NCBI GenBank assembly: GCA_947169115.1
Contig: CAMVOK010000019.1
Span: forward strand, 1 to 63,520
DNA length: 63,520 bases
DNA from: an uncultured Prevotellaceae bacterium
GTDB lineage: Bacteria; Bacteroidota; Bacteroidia; Bacteroidales; Bacteroidaceae
Direction of reading: 5' to 3'
The notes below the pieces were generated by a model. The model did no database searches, was not told where the DNA came from, and saw nothing but the letters and a program-made list of their open reading frames with translations. Shown piece by piece: positions 1 to 8,240 of the stretch; positions within the stretch are counted from its first letter, which is position 1; each line of letters begins with the position of its first letter. Position numbers and translations under genes: made by a program.

Positions 1-91
1 TCTAAACCTCTAAACTTCTAAACCTCTAAACTTCTAAACCTCTAAACTTCTAAACCTCTAAACCTCTAAACCTCTAAACTTCTAAACTTCT
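1..91. repeat. tandem TCTAAACC/TCTAAACTT array
   Basis: Direct tandem repetition of an 8-9 base unit, TCTAAACC or TCTAAACTT. No reading frame. It is one of several simple arrays that fill intergenic space in this window. Confidence 0.9.
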
Positions 92-108
92 TGCCCCGCT
101 TCGCTCTG

Positions 109-137
109 CAAGCGTAGGCCTTTGGCCGTCCGATTAC
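109..137 (+). repeat. CAAGCGTAG..CCGATTAC dispersed element, copy 1
   Basis: The element reads CAAGCGTAG, then a small palindrome GGCCTTTGGCC, then GTCCGATTAC. Related copies lie at 13312-13339 (reverse strand, inside aguB), 26960-26990, 51450-51520 (expanded) and 63205-63235. Four of the five are intergenic. Confidence 0.8.
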
Positions 138-220
138 TAAACCTCTAAAATACTCTCTTCTTCTCACAAAAATAAATCAATTTTAAATTTTTCACTTTTC
201 ACTTTTCACTTTTGAGGGTT

Positions 221-250
221 CTCCCTCCCTTGAGGGAGGGTTGGGGTAGG
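221..250. repeat. GC-rich palindrome (CCCTCCCT/AGGGAGGG)
   Basis: Inverted arms 223-230 and 233-240 are separated by two bases and followed by TTGGGGTAGG. Similar palindromes are intergenic at 26890-26925 and 60500-60540, and lie inside genes at 35867-35901, 47158-47270, 59062-59093 and 60615-60690. Confidence 0.75.
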
Positions 251-283
251 CTTATTATGCATTAAAAAAGTTCCCACATAAAA

Positions 284-316
284 GTTTATAAATTAATGTA
301 TATTTTGTATCTTTGT
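284..316 (+). promoter_or_regulatory. promoter of the thioesterase gene
   Basis: TATCTTTG at 309-316 matches the Bacteroidetes -7 box TAnnTTTG, with a TTTA-like -33 box about 20 bases upstream. It rules out the upstream start codon at 296, which lies before the -7 box. Confidence 0.7.
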
Positions 317-337
317 GGCATAAAAAGATTTACAGAG

Positions 338-739
338 ATGAACATACAAGAAATATTGAATCGTACCGATAGATTTGCGGCAAACGCAGGGTGCAGGATT
401 ACTGAGGTGGACGACCAGCATGCTGTGGCTGAGATGACGGTGACGGCAGAGCACCTGAATGGTGGAAACGTGTGTCAGGGGGGAGCCTTGTTTACGTTGG
501 CCGACTTGGCAATTGCTGCTTTGTTGAACAACTGCGGCCAACTGACATTCGGCATTAGCAATAGCATTATGTTTGTGTCGAGTGCCAAGGAGGGCGACAG
601 ACTTCGGGCCGAGGCGGTCTGTGTAGCTAACCACCCCAAGGTTCCTTCCGTTGAAGTACGGGTGACCAATCAGGAAGGGCGGCTTATCTGCCACGTCACG
701 GGCATGGGGTATCGTAAGGCCAACTCGCTACCATCATAA
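338..739 (+). CDS. PaaI-family hotdog thioesterase
   Basis: A 133-residue single-domain hotdog-fold protein, predicted to hydrolyse an acyl- or aryl-CoA thioester in the cytoplasm. The family signature is visible as NGGNVCQGGALFTLADLA, with the usual Gly-rich turn and the acidic residue that acts in catalysis in this family. Length is typical. The start at 338 is preferred over 296 because the TATCTTTG promoter box ends at 316. The gene is monocistronic and lies just before the defence island. The natural substrate cannot be read from the sequence. Confidence 0.85.
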   Translation: MNIQEILNRTDRFAANAGCRITEVDDQHAVAEMTVTAEHLNGGNVCQGGALFTLADLAIAALLNNCGQLTFGISNSIMFVSSAKEGDRLRAEAVCVANHPKVPSVEVRVTNQEGRLICHVTGMGYRKANSLPS

Positions 740-770
740 CTTTTGAAGCATCGGAATAAGAAGGAAGATT

Positions 771-1261
771 ATGAACGAGATAGAGAAGAATAGCCAAATT
801 ATGTCGCAAGGTGCGACACAATCTCTGATTCAGGATTTGCGTCAGATAATTGAGCAGGCACGTGGTCATGTAGCCGCTACTGCCAACTATGCATTGAGCA
901 TGATGTATTGGAATATAGGTGAACGAATCAATCGTGAAGTGCTAGATAATAAGCGAGCTGAGTACGGAAAGCAAATTGTCGCATCAGTGGCGCGACAATT
1001 GCAGGAGGAGTTCGATATAAAAGGATTTGATGAGAAAAACGTCCGCAGAATGATGCAGTTTGCGAGTCTTTTCGCTGATGAACAGATTGTCGCGCAGACC
1101 GCGCGACAATTATCCTGGTCTCAATAAATAAGGCTGGCATCAAGGTAGCGCAATATCTGACGGAACTGCCTCCACGCCATGTGCTGATGCAACAGATTCA
1201 GAAATCCCTTGAGGCTGCCAAAGCCCGTTTCGATAACTTTATTGATAAGGACGAGGACTAA
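771..1261 (+). pseudogene. DUF1016 (YhcG-type) nuclease gene, internally deleted
   Basis: The intact frame from 771 encodes 118 residues of a DUF1016 N-terminal domain (YWNIGERI, YGKQIVASVARQL, FDEKNVRRMMQFA) and stops at 1125-1127 just after LSWSQ, where the full family continues for about 200 residues. Immediately after the stop, in another frame (about 1124-1261), the sequence encodes the extreme C-terminus of the same family: GIKVAQYLTELPP and about 25 more residues to a stop at 1259-1261. So the PDDEXK catalytic centre and most of the protein were lost in one deletion that also shifted the frame. In other Bacteroidetes such genes often ride in type I restriction loci. No hsd genes remain here. 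Confidence 0.8.
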
Positions 1262-1371
1262 ACCGAACTCCCTAAATGAAGATCGCTACCGCTCCGCCTC
1301 TTGAGACTGCGACTTTATAATTGAAGCACCAGTTTTTTGTTCAATCTATACCATTATTGATATTTTTTATG

Positions 1372-1379
1372 TATATTTG
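1372..1379 (+). promoter_or_regulatory. probable -7 box upstream of dinD
   Basis: TATATTTG matches TAnnTTTG and lies 113 bases before dinD. No convincing -33 box is seen. The transcript would include the gene-tail fragment at about 1400-1486. Confidence 0.4.
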
Positions 1380-1413
1380 TAAGCAAATATACATGTAAGT
1401 AAATACGAGGCAT

Positions 1414-1464
1414 ACCCAGCACTGGATTTGGACGCAGAGTATCTGGAGACGTTGAAGGAGTTCT
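1414..1464 (+). repeat. 51-bp direct repeat, left flank of dinD
   Basis: Nearly identical to 2348-2399 (two substitutions and one inserted base). Translated, it is a gene tail: the frame runs to a stop at 1486 and includes [10 protein letters not shown], which the other copy also encodes before its own stop. The two copies bracket dinD. They look like remnants of the 3' end of a lost gene, possibly from a type I restriction locus (inference). Confidence 0.8.
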
Positions 1465-1491
1465 TGGAAAATAACCTTTCTGATTGAATGT

Positions 1492-2328
1492 ATGAAAAAA
1501 GAAGAGATATTAGCATTATTTCAAGAATATGAGCAAGCCGCTTGCGAAGTGAATCAAGTGGAATGCTGGAGTGCAAGAGATTTGTGTGCACTGTTGGGAT
1601 ATACCCAGTGGCGTAACTTTAACAATGTGATTGACAAGGCAAAAGAGGCTTGTAAGAATGCAGGACAGCCTTTGACTGACCATTTTGTTGACGTCAGCAA
1701 AATGGTCGAGTTGGGCAGTGGCTCTCAACGTGAAATTGATGACATCATGCTGACCCGATACGCATGTTATCTTGTGGCGCAGAACGGTGACCCGCGAAAG
1801 CCTCAGATTGCCTTTGCGCAGACATATTTTGCTGTGCAGACCCGTCGGGCAGAACTGATAGAGCAACGCCTATTGGAAGTTGAGCGAGTAAAAGCCCGTG
1901 CCAAGTTACAAGAGACAGAGAAGAAGCTATCAGGCGTTCTATATGAACGTGGTGTCAACGATAAGAGCTTTGCTGTCATCCGTTCCAAAGGCGACCAAGC
2001 CCTCTTCCGTCTCAGCACCAATGTGATGAAAAGTAGAATGGGGGTCCCTGCTTCCCGTCCTTTAGCTGATTTCCTACCAACTATCAGCATCAAAGCCAAG
2101 GACTTTGCCGCTGAGATGACGAGTGTGAACGTGCAGACCAAAGATTTGCAAGGCGAGAATGCTATCACCAAAGAGCATGTTGACAACAATGCAGCCGTTC
2201 GCCAAATGCTCATCCAACGTGGCATCGTTCCAGAAAACCTGCCACCAGCAGAGGATGTAAAAAGAGTGGAGCGTCGCTTGGCAAGTGAAAATAAAAAGGC
2301 GTTAGGAAACAAACAAAAGAGAAAATGA
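1492..2328 (+). CDS. dinD: DinD-like (BRO-N type) DNA-damage-inducible protein
   Basis: A 278-residue protein of the DinD family. The N-terminal third is the BRO-N-like domain ([13 protein letters not shown], then [18 protein letters not shown] and IAFAQTYFA). The central part is a charged helix. The C-terminal part carries the DinD signature ([53 protein letters not shown]). Length matches Escherichia coli DinD, which inhibits RecA-mediated strand exchange and is SOS-induced. In Bacteroidetes it is common cargo of type I restriction loci. The gene is bracketed by 51-bp direct repeats (1414-1464 and 2348-2399), suggesting that it arrived or persists as a cassette. No LexA-type operator was recognised. 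Confidence 0.85.
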   Translation: MKKEEILALFQEYEQAACEVNQVECWSARDLCALLGYTQWRNFNNVIDKAKEACKNAGQPLTDHFVDVSKMVELGSGSQREIDDIMLTRYACYLVAQNGDPRKPQIAFAQTYFAVQTRRAELIEQRLLEVERVKARAKLQETEKKLSGVLYERGVNDKSFAVIRSKGDQALFRLSTNVMKSRMGVPASRPLADFLPTISIKAKDFAAEMTSVNVQTKDLQGENAITKEHVDNNAAVRQMLIQRGIVPENLPPAEDVKRVERRLASENKKALGNKQKRK

Positions 2329-2347
2329 GAATCGCAATTACGAGAAC

Positions 2348-2399
2348 ACCCAGTACTGGATTTTGGAGGCAGAGTATCTGGAGACGTTGAAGGAGTTCT
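2348..2399 (+). repeat. 51-bp direct repeat, right flank of dinD
   Basis: Partner of 1414-1464. Its frame ends with a stop at 2398-2400 directly after the shared [10 protein letters not shown] coding segment. Confidence 0.8.
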
Positions 2400-2504
2400 A
2401 ATGAAATGTATTACGAATGATTAATTCAGTTAGCGAGTATAATGAGTATCATTGCATACGAAGAAATATATGAGAATAGAAACTTAAAATAGAAATCGAG
2501 TCTT

Positions 2505-2704
2505 GAACATCCTTGATTAGGCTGATATACCGGAACTACCACACCCAATAGCATCAGTCAGACAAGGCAACGGATGTTCGCGCTCTAAATAAAGGGGCGT
2601 GGACTGAATGGTTGTTGTCTGATGCGGCTGTGGTAGGCCCCGGTATCATCAATCTTTTTTCCACGCCCTCTTTTCAAAAAAACGAAAAGAGGGCTTTTAT
2701 TTTG
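2505..2704 (+). ncRNA. strongly folded RNA or leader with crossing helices, upstream of the AIPR gene
   Basis: A long interrupted hairpin joins 2524-2565 to 2615-2650: ATACCGG/CCGGTAT, CTACCAC/GTGGTAG, then GCATCAG and ACAA against TTGTCTGATGC with a four-base bulge. Two further perfect complements cross it. GAACATCC (2505-2512) matches GGATGTTC (2572-2579) in the hairpin loop, and GGGCGTGGA (2595-2603) in the loop matches TCCACGCCC (2660-2668) outside. Both would be loop-to-flank pseudoknots. The second overlaps the left arm of the terminator, so the two could compete. It ends in an intrinsic terminator 37 bases before the AIPR start. It is either an independent small RNA or an attenuator. 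I do not recognise the family. A weak -7-like TATCATTG lies at 2447-2454. Confidence 0.65.
2665..2704 (+). terminator. intrinsic terminator of the folded RNA
   Basis: Perfect 11-bp stem GCCCTCTTTTC (2665-2675) / GAAAAGAGGGC (2684-2694), an A-rich loop, then TTTTATTTT. The first four stem bases are shared with the alternative helix 2595-2603/2660-2668. Confidence 0.85.
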
Positions 2705-2741
2705 CCCTCATAACAGGACGAAGAATAAAAAGGGATTTGTT

Positions 2742-4760
2742 ATGGATATTCGTGAATTTGCACAGGAGTTCATCGACAATGTGAAAATTACCGTTGAGAT
2801 GACTGATAGTGACTACGACCAAGAGTTGGCTACAAGCATCTTGGAGTATATGGAAGACAACGGGGAGGTGAATGCACCCGAAATCTGTTCCTTCCAGAAA
2901 ACACGCGCACGCATTACGGCCTACGACTACAACGACGAAGCCGAATCGCTCGACCTTTTCTATCTAATCAAGGCAGATACGCTTCTCGGCAAAGTCAATA
3001 ATGGGAAGGTTCAGCAGGGTTTTAACTACCTGATGGCGTTCTTTCGCGAGGCGATGAACGGCTCTCTGTTTAAGGAAAAGGACATCGTAGCCAGCGACGA
3101 GATTGTGGAAATCGCCAATCTTGTGCAAAGCACCAAAGGACAGATTAATCAGCTTCGTGTCTATGTCATCACAGATGGGCTCACCGACCCTGCTGCCGTT
3201 CCTGCTGCTGTCGAGAGCGACAACGGAGAATACGTCATCGAGTTCAATGTGTGGGATATGCAGCGCGTGTATCAGCAACACAACATCCGTGCCGGCAAGG
3301 AGAAGGTTGAGATAGACTTCCCCACCAACTACAACACCGAACTTCAATGTCTGAAGATGAGTGAGCAGAACCTCTTTGTCGATGCTTACCTTGCCATCAT
3401 ACCCGGTCTCACCCTTGCCAAGATTTACAAGAAATACCAACAGGTATTGCTGGAGAAAAATGTGCGCACATTCCTCCAGTTCAAGGGTAAGGTGAACAAG
3501 CAAATCCGTAAGACCCTGCGCGAGCAACCCGACATGTTCTTCTCCTTCAACAATGGTATTTCCACCACAGCTACGGAGATTGAGACCAAGGAAGTTGACG
3601 GAATGCTATATATCACCCGACTCTACGATTGGCAGATAGTAAACGGCGGTCAGACCACAGCCTCTATCGCTGCTTCACTAAGTGACAAATCAGTTGACCT
3701 GAGTAAGGTATATGTGCCCATGAAAATCAGTGTCATTCGCGATGCTGAGCATGACGACGAACTCGTCAAGCAGATTTCCGTATCGGCCAATAGCCAAACG
3801 GCCATTAAGGTTTCCGACTTCTCTGCCAACGACCCCTATTTGGTGGACCTCGAACGTTTCAGTCGCACGGTATGGGTTCCCAACGGCAACAACAAACCTA
3901 TTTGCAAGTGGTATTTCGAGCGCACTCGTGGTCAGTATCTCGACCAGTTGGCACAACTCAGCGGCTTCAACGAGAAGAGTTTCAAGATAGAATATCCCAA
4001 GAAGCAGAAAATCACCAAGACCGACATCGCCAAGTACGAATCGTCTTGGAAACAACGCCCCTTCGATGTCTGTCGAGGTGCTGAAAAGAACTATCAGATG
4101 TTCGTTACCGAAATCCAAAGAGAGAAACCAACTATTTCCGCCGTTTACTTTAAGAATATCATAGCTAAAGGCATCCTCTTTAATACTATCGACGGAATAG
4201 TCAAATCAAAGAACTTAGGCGGTTACAAGGCCAACATGAACACCTACCTGATGGCAGCCATTTCTTTCCTTTCTAACGGCAACCTCGATTTGACCTATAT
4301 TTGGGAGAATCAGCATGTCCAAAAGGAGGTTATCGACAAGATTGACCAATTGGTTCCTCTCGTATGGGACCATCTTACGGCTGGTGGTGCAGGAAACCAA
4401 TCATCGAACGTGGGTGAATGGACAAAGAAGAACGATTGCTGGAACAAGCTGAAGCTGAAATTGGGCGAAATGGAGAAGTTCGGCGATGACCTGATGCAGC
4501 CCGACACCAACGACGACGGCTCTTATCTCAACGAGACACAACAAAATCGCATCAAGGAAGCCGAAGCTATCGAATCAAATTATTGGTTTGAGGTGGCCAA
4601 CTGGGCAAAGCGCAACAATATGCTTACGCCTATCGAGCGAAAGGCTGCCTTCAATTTCGGTACGATGAAGTCTCGTAATAGAGGAATAACATCGTTAAAA
4701 CAAGCTCTTTTTGCATTGAGTATTATTGAGAAATCAAAGGGTTTAGGTTTTGACAAATAA
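2742..4760 (+). CDS. AIPR-family abortive infection protein
   Basis: A 672-residue protein of the AIPR family (abortive phage infection, PF10592). The N-terminal region (to about residue 220) resembles that of other AIPR proteins. The central AIPR core (about 230-470) shows [34 protein letters not shown], the family hallmark [13 protein letters not shown] and [15 protein letters not shown]. The remainder is helical and charged. Family members act in phage exclusion. The biochemical activity is not certain from sequence. It is the first gene of a four-gene run (AIPR, cytosine methylase, EcoRII nuclease, duplicated-domain protein) with gaps of 11, 4 and 6 bases, so it is probably co-transcribed with them. 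A folded RNA with a terminator lies directly upstream. Confidence 0.85.
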   Translation: MDIREFAQEFIDNVKITVEMTDSDYDQELATSILEYMEDNGEVNAPEICSFQKTRARITAYDYNDEAESLDLFYLIKADTLLGKVNNGKVQQGFNYLMAFFREAMNGSLFKEKDIVASDEIVEIANLVQSTKGQINQLRVYVITDGLTDPAAVPAAVESDNGEYVIEFNVWDMQRVYQQHNIRAGKEKVEIDFPTNYNTELQCLKMSEQNLFVDAYLAIIPGLTLAKIYKKYQQVLLEKNVRTFLQFKGKVNKQIRKTLREQPDMFFSFNNGISTTATEIETKEVDGMLYITRLYDWQIVNGGQTTASIAASLSDKSVDLSKVYVPMKISVIRDAEHDDELVKQISVSANSQTAIKVSDFSANDPYLVDLERFSRTVWVPNGNNKPICKWYFERTRGQYLDQLAQLSGFNEKSFKIEYPKKQKITKTDIAKYESSWKQRPFDVCRGAEKNYQMFVTEIQREKPTISAVYFKNIIAKGILFNTIDGIVKSKNLGGYKANMNTYLMAAISFLSNGNLDLTYIWENQHVQKEVIDKIDQLVPLVWDHLTAGGAGNQSSNVGEWTKKNDCWNKLKLKLGEMEKFGDDLMQPDTNDDGSYLNETQQNRIKEAEAIESNYWFEVANWAKRNNMLTPIERKAAFNFGTMKSRNRGITSLKQALFALSIIEKSKGLGFDK

Positions 4761-4771
4761 TAAAACTATTC

Positions 4772-6076
4772 ATGATTGAATTAGAAAAGCAGCTAAAAAT
4801 ATCCGCTTTTCCTGAGTATATAAGGAGAGAGAAGGTAAATGGCGTGGATTTCAAAGTATCGATGTATGGTGATAAATCATACGCCGACCAAATGGCAGTT
4901 ATTACACAATTTCTCCATAATACTGGAAATATCAACGGCGACGCCAGGAAGAGAGAGGCAAATATGGAGGCGATTAACTATATAAAAGATTTTATATGGT
5001 ACGCTATTCCAGAAATGAACGAGAAAGAGGCGACGATGGTTGCCGAGAATCCTCTTCAATATGAATTATTTCAGGATTTTATGGACATCCCATTCCCAGA
5101 TCCGAAACGCCCCAGGTTTACTTTTATCGACTTGTTTGCCGGTATGGGCGGTTTTCGCTTAGCCATGCAGGCACAAGGGGGTAAATGTGTGTTCTCATCC
5201 GAATGGAACAAATTCGCCCAAAAAACCTATATGGCGAATTTTGGAGATATGCCATTTGGCGATATAACGAAGGATTCAACAAAAAGTTATATTCCTCAAG
5301 GATTCGATGTATTGTGCGCAGGTTTCCCGTGTCAGCCTTTTTCTATAGCAGGTGTTTCCAAGAAAAAGAGCTTGGGACGCGAGACGGGCTTTAAGGACAA
5401 AACACAAGGTACTCTATTCTTTGACGTTGCAGACATTATTAGCCGTCATCGTCCGAAGGCGTTTTATCTGGAAAACGTGAAAAACCTGACTTCACATGAT
5501 AAGGGAAACACCTTCCGTGTGATTCGCGAGACGTTGGAAGAACTGAACTATTCAATACATTATCAAGTAATGGATGGTCAGACCTACGTACCACAGCATA
5601 GGGAACGTATCATGATTGTTGGTTTCAACAAAGATTTATATCATGGAGATGAAGTATTTGAATTCCCCAAACAAAAGAAATCCCCAATAAGCATAGGTCA
5701 GATTCTAGAACCTTTGGTCGATTCCAAATATACATTGTCCGATAAACTGTGGGCTTACCTCCAAAATTACGCAATCAAACATCAGGAAAAGGGGAATGGG
5801 TTTGGCTATGGACTTGTTGACCTAAATGGTATTACAAGAACACTCAGTGCACGATATTATAAAGACGGTTCAGAGATATTGATACCACAAGGTGATATGA
5901 TTAACCCACGTCGTCTGACACCAAGAGAATGTGCACGCCTAATGGGCTATCCAGATAATTACATACTAAATGCTGTATCTGATGTTCAAGCATATCGTCA
6001 ATGTGGAAATTCAGTAGTAGTTCCTCTCATAACAGCAGTCTCTAAGAATTTGGTTCGTACAATGTTAAATAAATAA
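4772..6076 (+). CDS. DNA cytosine-5 methyltransferase (EcoRII/Dcm type)
   Basis: A 434-residue C5-cytosine methylase with all ordered motifs: motif [15 protein letters not shown] near residue 115, motif [13 protein letters not shown] with the catalytic Cys near 187, motif VI ENVKNL near 232, motif [15 protein letters not shown] near 275, and motifs IX-X in [18 protein letters not shown] and [13 protein letters not shown] at the end. An N-terminal extension of about 110 residues precedes motif I, as in Dcm/M.EcoRII-type enzymes. It lies four bases before an EcoRII-type nuclease gene, and vsr is nearby, so the target is inferred to be CCWGG. It would protect host sites from the neighbouring nuclease. 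Confidence 0.92.
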   Translation: MIELEKQLKISAFPEYIRREKVNGVDFKVSMYGDKSYADQMAVITQFLHNTGNINGDARKREANMEAINYIKDFIWYAIPEMNEKEATMVAENPLQYELFQDFMDIPFPDPKRPRFTFIDLFAGMGGFRLAMQAQGGKCVFSSEWNKFAQKTYMANFGDMPFGDITKDSTKSYIPQGFDVLCAGFPCQPFSIAGVSKKKSLGRETGFKDKTQGTLFFDVADIISRHRPKAFYLENVKNLTSHDKGNTFRVIRETLEELNYSIHYQVMDGQTYVPQHRERIMIVGFNKDLYHGDEVFEFPKQKKSPISIGQILEPLVDSKYTLSDKLWAYLQNYAIKHQEKGNGFGYGLVDLNGITRTLSARYYKDGSEILIPQGDMINPRRLTPRECARLMGYPDNYILNAVSDVQAYRQCGNSVVVPLITAVSKNLVRTMLNK

Positions 6077-6080
6077 CGGC

Positions 6081-7277
6081 ATGAGTGAAATACTTAACAC
6101 GGTCATCGAAAAAGTAAAAAAATCTAACGCAGCCCTATGTAAATTTATAACTGCTAATGATACAGGATCTACAGGTGGGCATCAGTGTGGATACCATGTT
6201 TCAAAGGAGGCATGGTCTTTGTTCCTTGATGTAGAGCCTGTAAGAGGAAATAATATTGACAAGCCTATTCGTATCCGTTGGCAGAATGATTTTGACACAG
6301 ACAGTCGCTTCAAATATTATGGTGTAGGAACTAGAAACGAATATCGTATTACACGATTTGGAAAAGGCTTCCCTTTCTTGAACGATGAGAATGTAGGCGA
6401 TTTATTGATATTTGCCCGTTTTGATAAGGATTATTATGAAGCTTTCGTATTACAGACAGACGATGACATTGATAATTTCTTTTCGTATTTCAATTTATCA
6501 TATGATAAAACGAACCAAATAATAGATGTAAATCAAGCTGTTCAACCAGAACAAAGATTATTATTATTGATATACGAATTTGTTGCAAGATATTCGGACT
6601 TTCCAGATACACGGGTAATGGCAACTGGTGCACGAGCTTGTTATAATGAAGCGAATGCTCTTTTGCCTCGTAACATTATATCTAAACCAGACGATATTTT
6701 ACTTGGATGGATAGATACTGAGTATACATTATTTCGATACATGGAGGAAAAAGTCTATTCCGATATTCTCGTAAAACCTTTTAAGGATATTGAATCATTT
6801 GTATCTATGGCAAATGAAGTCCTCAACCGTAGGAAATCACGTGCAGGAAAATCATTAGAGCATCATTTGGCAGATATATTTACACATAATGAATTATTAT
6901 TTGAAGAGCAGGTAATTACAGAGGAGAACAAGAAACCTGATTTTATTTTCCCAAACGGGAAATGCTATCACAATCTCTCTTTCCCAGGTGAACTTTTAAC
7001 GGTTCTTGGGGCAAAGACTACATGTAAAGACCGTTGGCGTCAAGTTCTGAATGAAGCAGATAGAGCAGATGACAAATACCTATTCACTCTTCAGCAAGGA
7101 ATTTCCTCTAATCAATTGAAAGAAATGCGTGACTATAACTTGCATCTTGTAGTTCCTCACAAATATCTAACAAGTTTTCCCGCGGAATTTAGAGCGGAAA
7201 TCAACGATCTCTCTAGCTTTATTAATATTGTAAAAAATAGGCAATCAAAAATGCCAAAACACTTCTTAATATCTTAG
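6081..7277 (+). CDS. EcoRII-type restriction endonuclease
   Basis: A 398-residue type IIE nuclease. The N-terminal effector-binding domain starts with the family signature GSTGGHQCGYHVSKEAW (residues about 29-46). The C-terminal catalytic domain (about 200-398) has PDFIFPNG, then GAKTTCKDRWRQVLNEAD, which holds the Lys and Arg known to be catalytic in EcoRII (PD-(D/E)XK-like fold). EcoRII cleaves CCWGG and needs a second site as effector. The same specificity is inferred. The gene is richer in A+T than the flanking chromosome and follows the methylase by four bases, consistent with transfer as a unit. It appears intact. Confidence 0.9.
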   Translation: MSEILNTVIEKVKKSNAALCKFITANDTGSTGGHQCGYHVSKEAWSLFLDVEPVRGNNIDKPIRIRWQNDFDTDSRFKYYGVGTRNEYRITRFGKGFPFLNDENVGDLLIFARFDKDYYEAFVLQTDDDIDNFFSYFNLSYDKTNQIIDVNQAVQPEQRLLLLIYEFVARYSDFPDTRVMATGARACYNEANALLPRNIISKPDDILLGWIDTEYTLFRYMEEKVYSDILVKPFKDIESFVSMANEVLNRRKSRAGKSLEHHLADIFTHNELLFEEQVITEENKKPDFIFPNGKCYHNLSFPGELLTVLGAKTTCKDRWRQVLNEADRADDKYLFTLQQGISSNQLKEMRDYNLHLVVPHKYLTSFPAEFRAEINDLSSFINIVKNRQSKMPKHFLIS

Positions 7278-7283
7278 AGTCAG

Positions 7284-7946
7284 ATGGAAGACGAATTCAG
7301 ACAAAGAGCCAAACCGCGCTTGTTGCGGGTAACAATGCCTAATGGAGAGGTCATTTGTTACAATCGTGCCTCAAAGACTTTTCTTGAAGCATTAAGGAAG
7401 ATAGGAGAGGAAAACTATCCCAAGATAGATTTAACAGTTGCGGGCAAACCCTTCTTCAGTAGGGAAATATATCCTGAATTTAAGAATACGATGGAAGACC
7501 TCGGTAATGGATGGTACATCGTATCAACGGGCGGAACATCTGGCAAATACCTACATCTGCGTTCCATCGCCAAGCAACTTGGAATAAATATGGAGGTTGA
7601 GATAGGTGAGGATTTTATCACCCAAAAGGCAACTACTAATCTAAAAGGAAGAAAACGTGATAACAAACTTTTGGTGAAATTCCCCGATGGGTCGTTTTCC
7701 GCAGGAGAGAATCCGATAGATACACTACTTGATGCTATATGGAAGATAGGAGTGGACAATATTGCAAGAAAAGGGATTGAGTTTGTGGGAAAGCCTGTCA
7801 TCACATATTCCCAACTATATAATGGACAGGTGCAGGTGGATAAAAACAAATGGTTGAAAGTACTGGGTACAACGAAAGATAAATATAAACTACTTTGTTT
7901 TATATCATCTCAAATGAAGTTGGGATTAGAAGTGAATATGATATGA
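7284..7946 (+). CDS. uncharacterised protein with two tandem repeats of a ~95-residue domain
   Basis: A 220-residue protein that I cannot assign to a named family. It contains an internal duplication. The first unit (about 12-105) runs from LLRVTMPNGEVI through LEALRKIGEENYPKIDLTV to GKYLHLRSIAKQLGINMEVEI. The second (about 125-218) runs from LLVKFPDGSF through LLDAIWKIGVDNIARKGIEF to DKYKLLCFISSQMKLGLEVNM. Shared points are (T/K)(M/F)P(N/D)G, the amphipathic helix before the I-KIG segment, the GKP turn and the C-terminal helix ending in LG(I/L)-(M/L)EV. It has no signal peptide or membrane span. It starts seven bases after the EcoRII gene and shares its A+T-rich composition, so it is probably part of the restriction operon. 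A role in DNA binding or control of restriction is a guess. Confidence 0.7.
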   Translation: MEDEFRQRAKPRLLRVTMPNGEVICYNRASKTFLEALRKIGEENYPKIDLTVAGKPFFSREIYPEFKNTMEDLGNGWYIVSTGGTSGKYLHLRSIAKQLGINMEVEIGEDFITQKATTNLKGRKRDNKLLVKFPDGSFSAGENPIDTLLDAIWKIGVDNIARKGIEFVGKPVITYSQLYNGQVQVDKNKWLKVLGTTKDKYKLLCFISSQMKLGLEVNMI

Positions 7947-8000
7947 AAATCAGAGTTTATTATAACTTGTATCTCATGAACCACAGCATAATAAAGCATA

Positions 8001-8102
8001 ATGGGAAACGGATTCGTGTATAATATATTTGAGCAAGGTGAATTGGATAAGGATGTAGTTGTTGCCAAAATGGAAATAACCACTCAACATGGAGCATTGT
8101 AA
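8001..8102 (+). pseudogene. fragment of a RhuM-family gene
   Basis: A 33-codon frame whose residues NIFEQGELDKDVVVAKMEIT and the following TQHGA resemble the segment of RhuM-family proteins just after the HTH-like region, as in LKQIDESGELQLSAAIRKIR of the intact gene downstream. Both ends of the domain are missing. It is evidence for an earlier RhuM paralogue at this spot. Confidence 0.5.
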
Positions 8103-8121
8103 GGAATATGCCATTCTTGAT

Positions 8122-8169
8122 TAATTATGGATAAACTCTCACCACAACAGCGACATGCGAACATGGCGG
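8122..8169 (+). repeat. 48-bp direct repeat, left flank of the RhuM cassette (vsr start copy)
   Basis: Identical to 9752-9799 except for one base (T at 8156, C at 9786). It contains the first 14 codons of vsr and five bases before them. Confidence 0.9.
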
Positions 8170-8216
8170 AATTTCTGAAAAAGGTGATGGATTGGAAAAA
8201 GGTTAACGAGGAGTAA
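8127..8216 (+). pseudogene. truncated duplicate of the vsr start
   Basis: A 29-codon frame beginning MDKLSPQQRHANMA, exactly as the intact vsr at 9757, then diverging into unrelated residues (EFLKKVMDWKKVNEE) and a stop. It lacks every catalytic part of Vsr. The shared part is the direct repeat 8122-8169. The simplest reading is that the 8170-9751 segment was inserted at the vsr start, leaving a duplicated end. Confidence 0.75.
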
Positions 8217-8240
8217 GTGACTTTATAATATCGCATTGTT

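Noticed and set aside
296..337. Upstream start for the thioesterase (14 more residues).
   Set aside because: The -7 promoter box ends at 316, so this start would not be on the transcript.
2505..2704. Retron or tmRNA identity for the folded RNA.
   Set aside because: No reverse transcriptase gene lies nearby, and none of the tmRNA landmarks (tRNA-like ends, tag frame) are seen.
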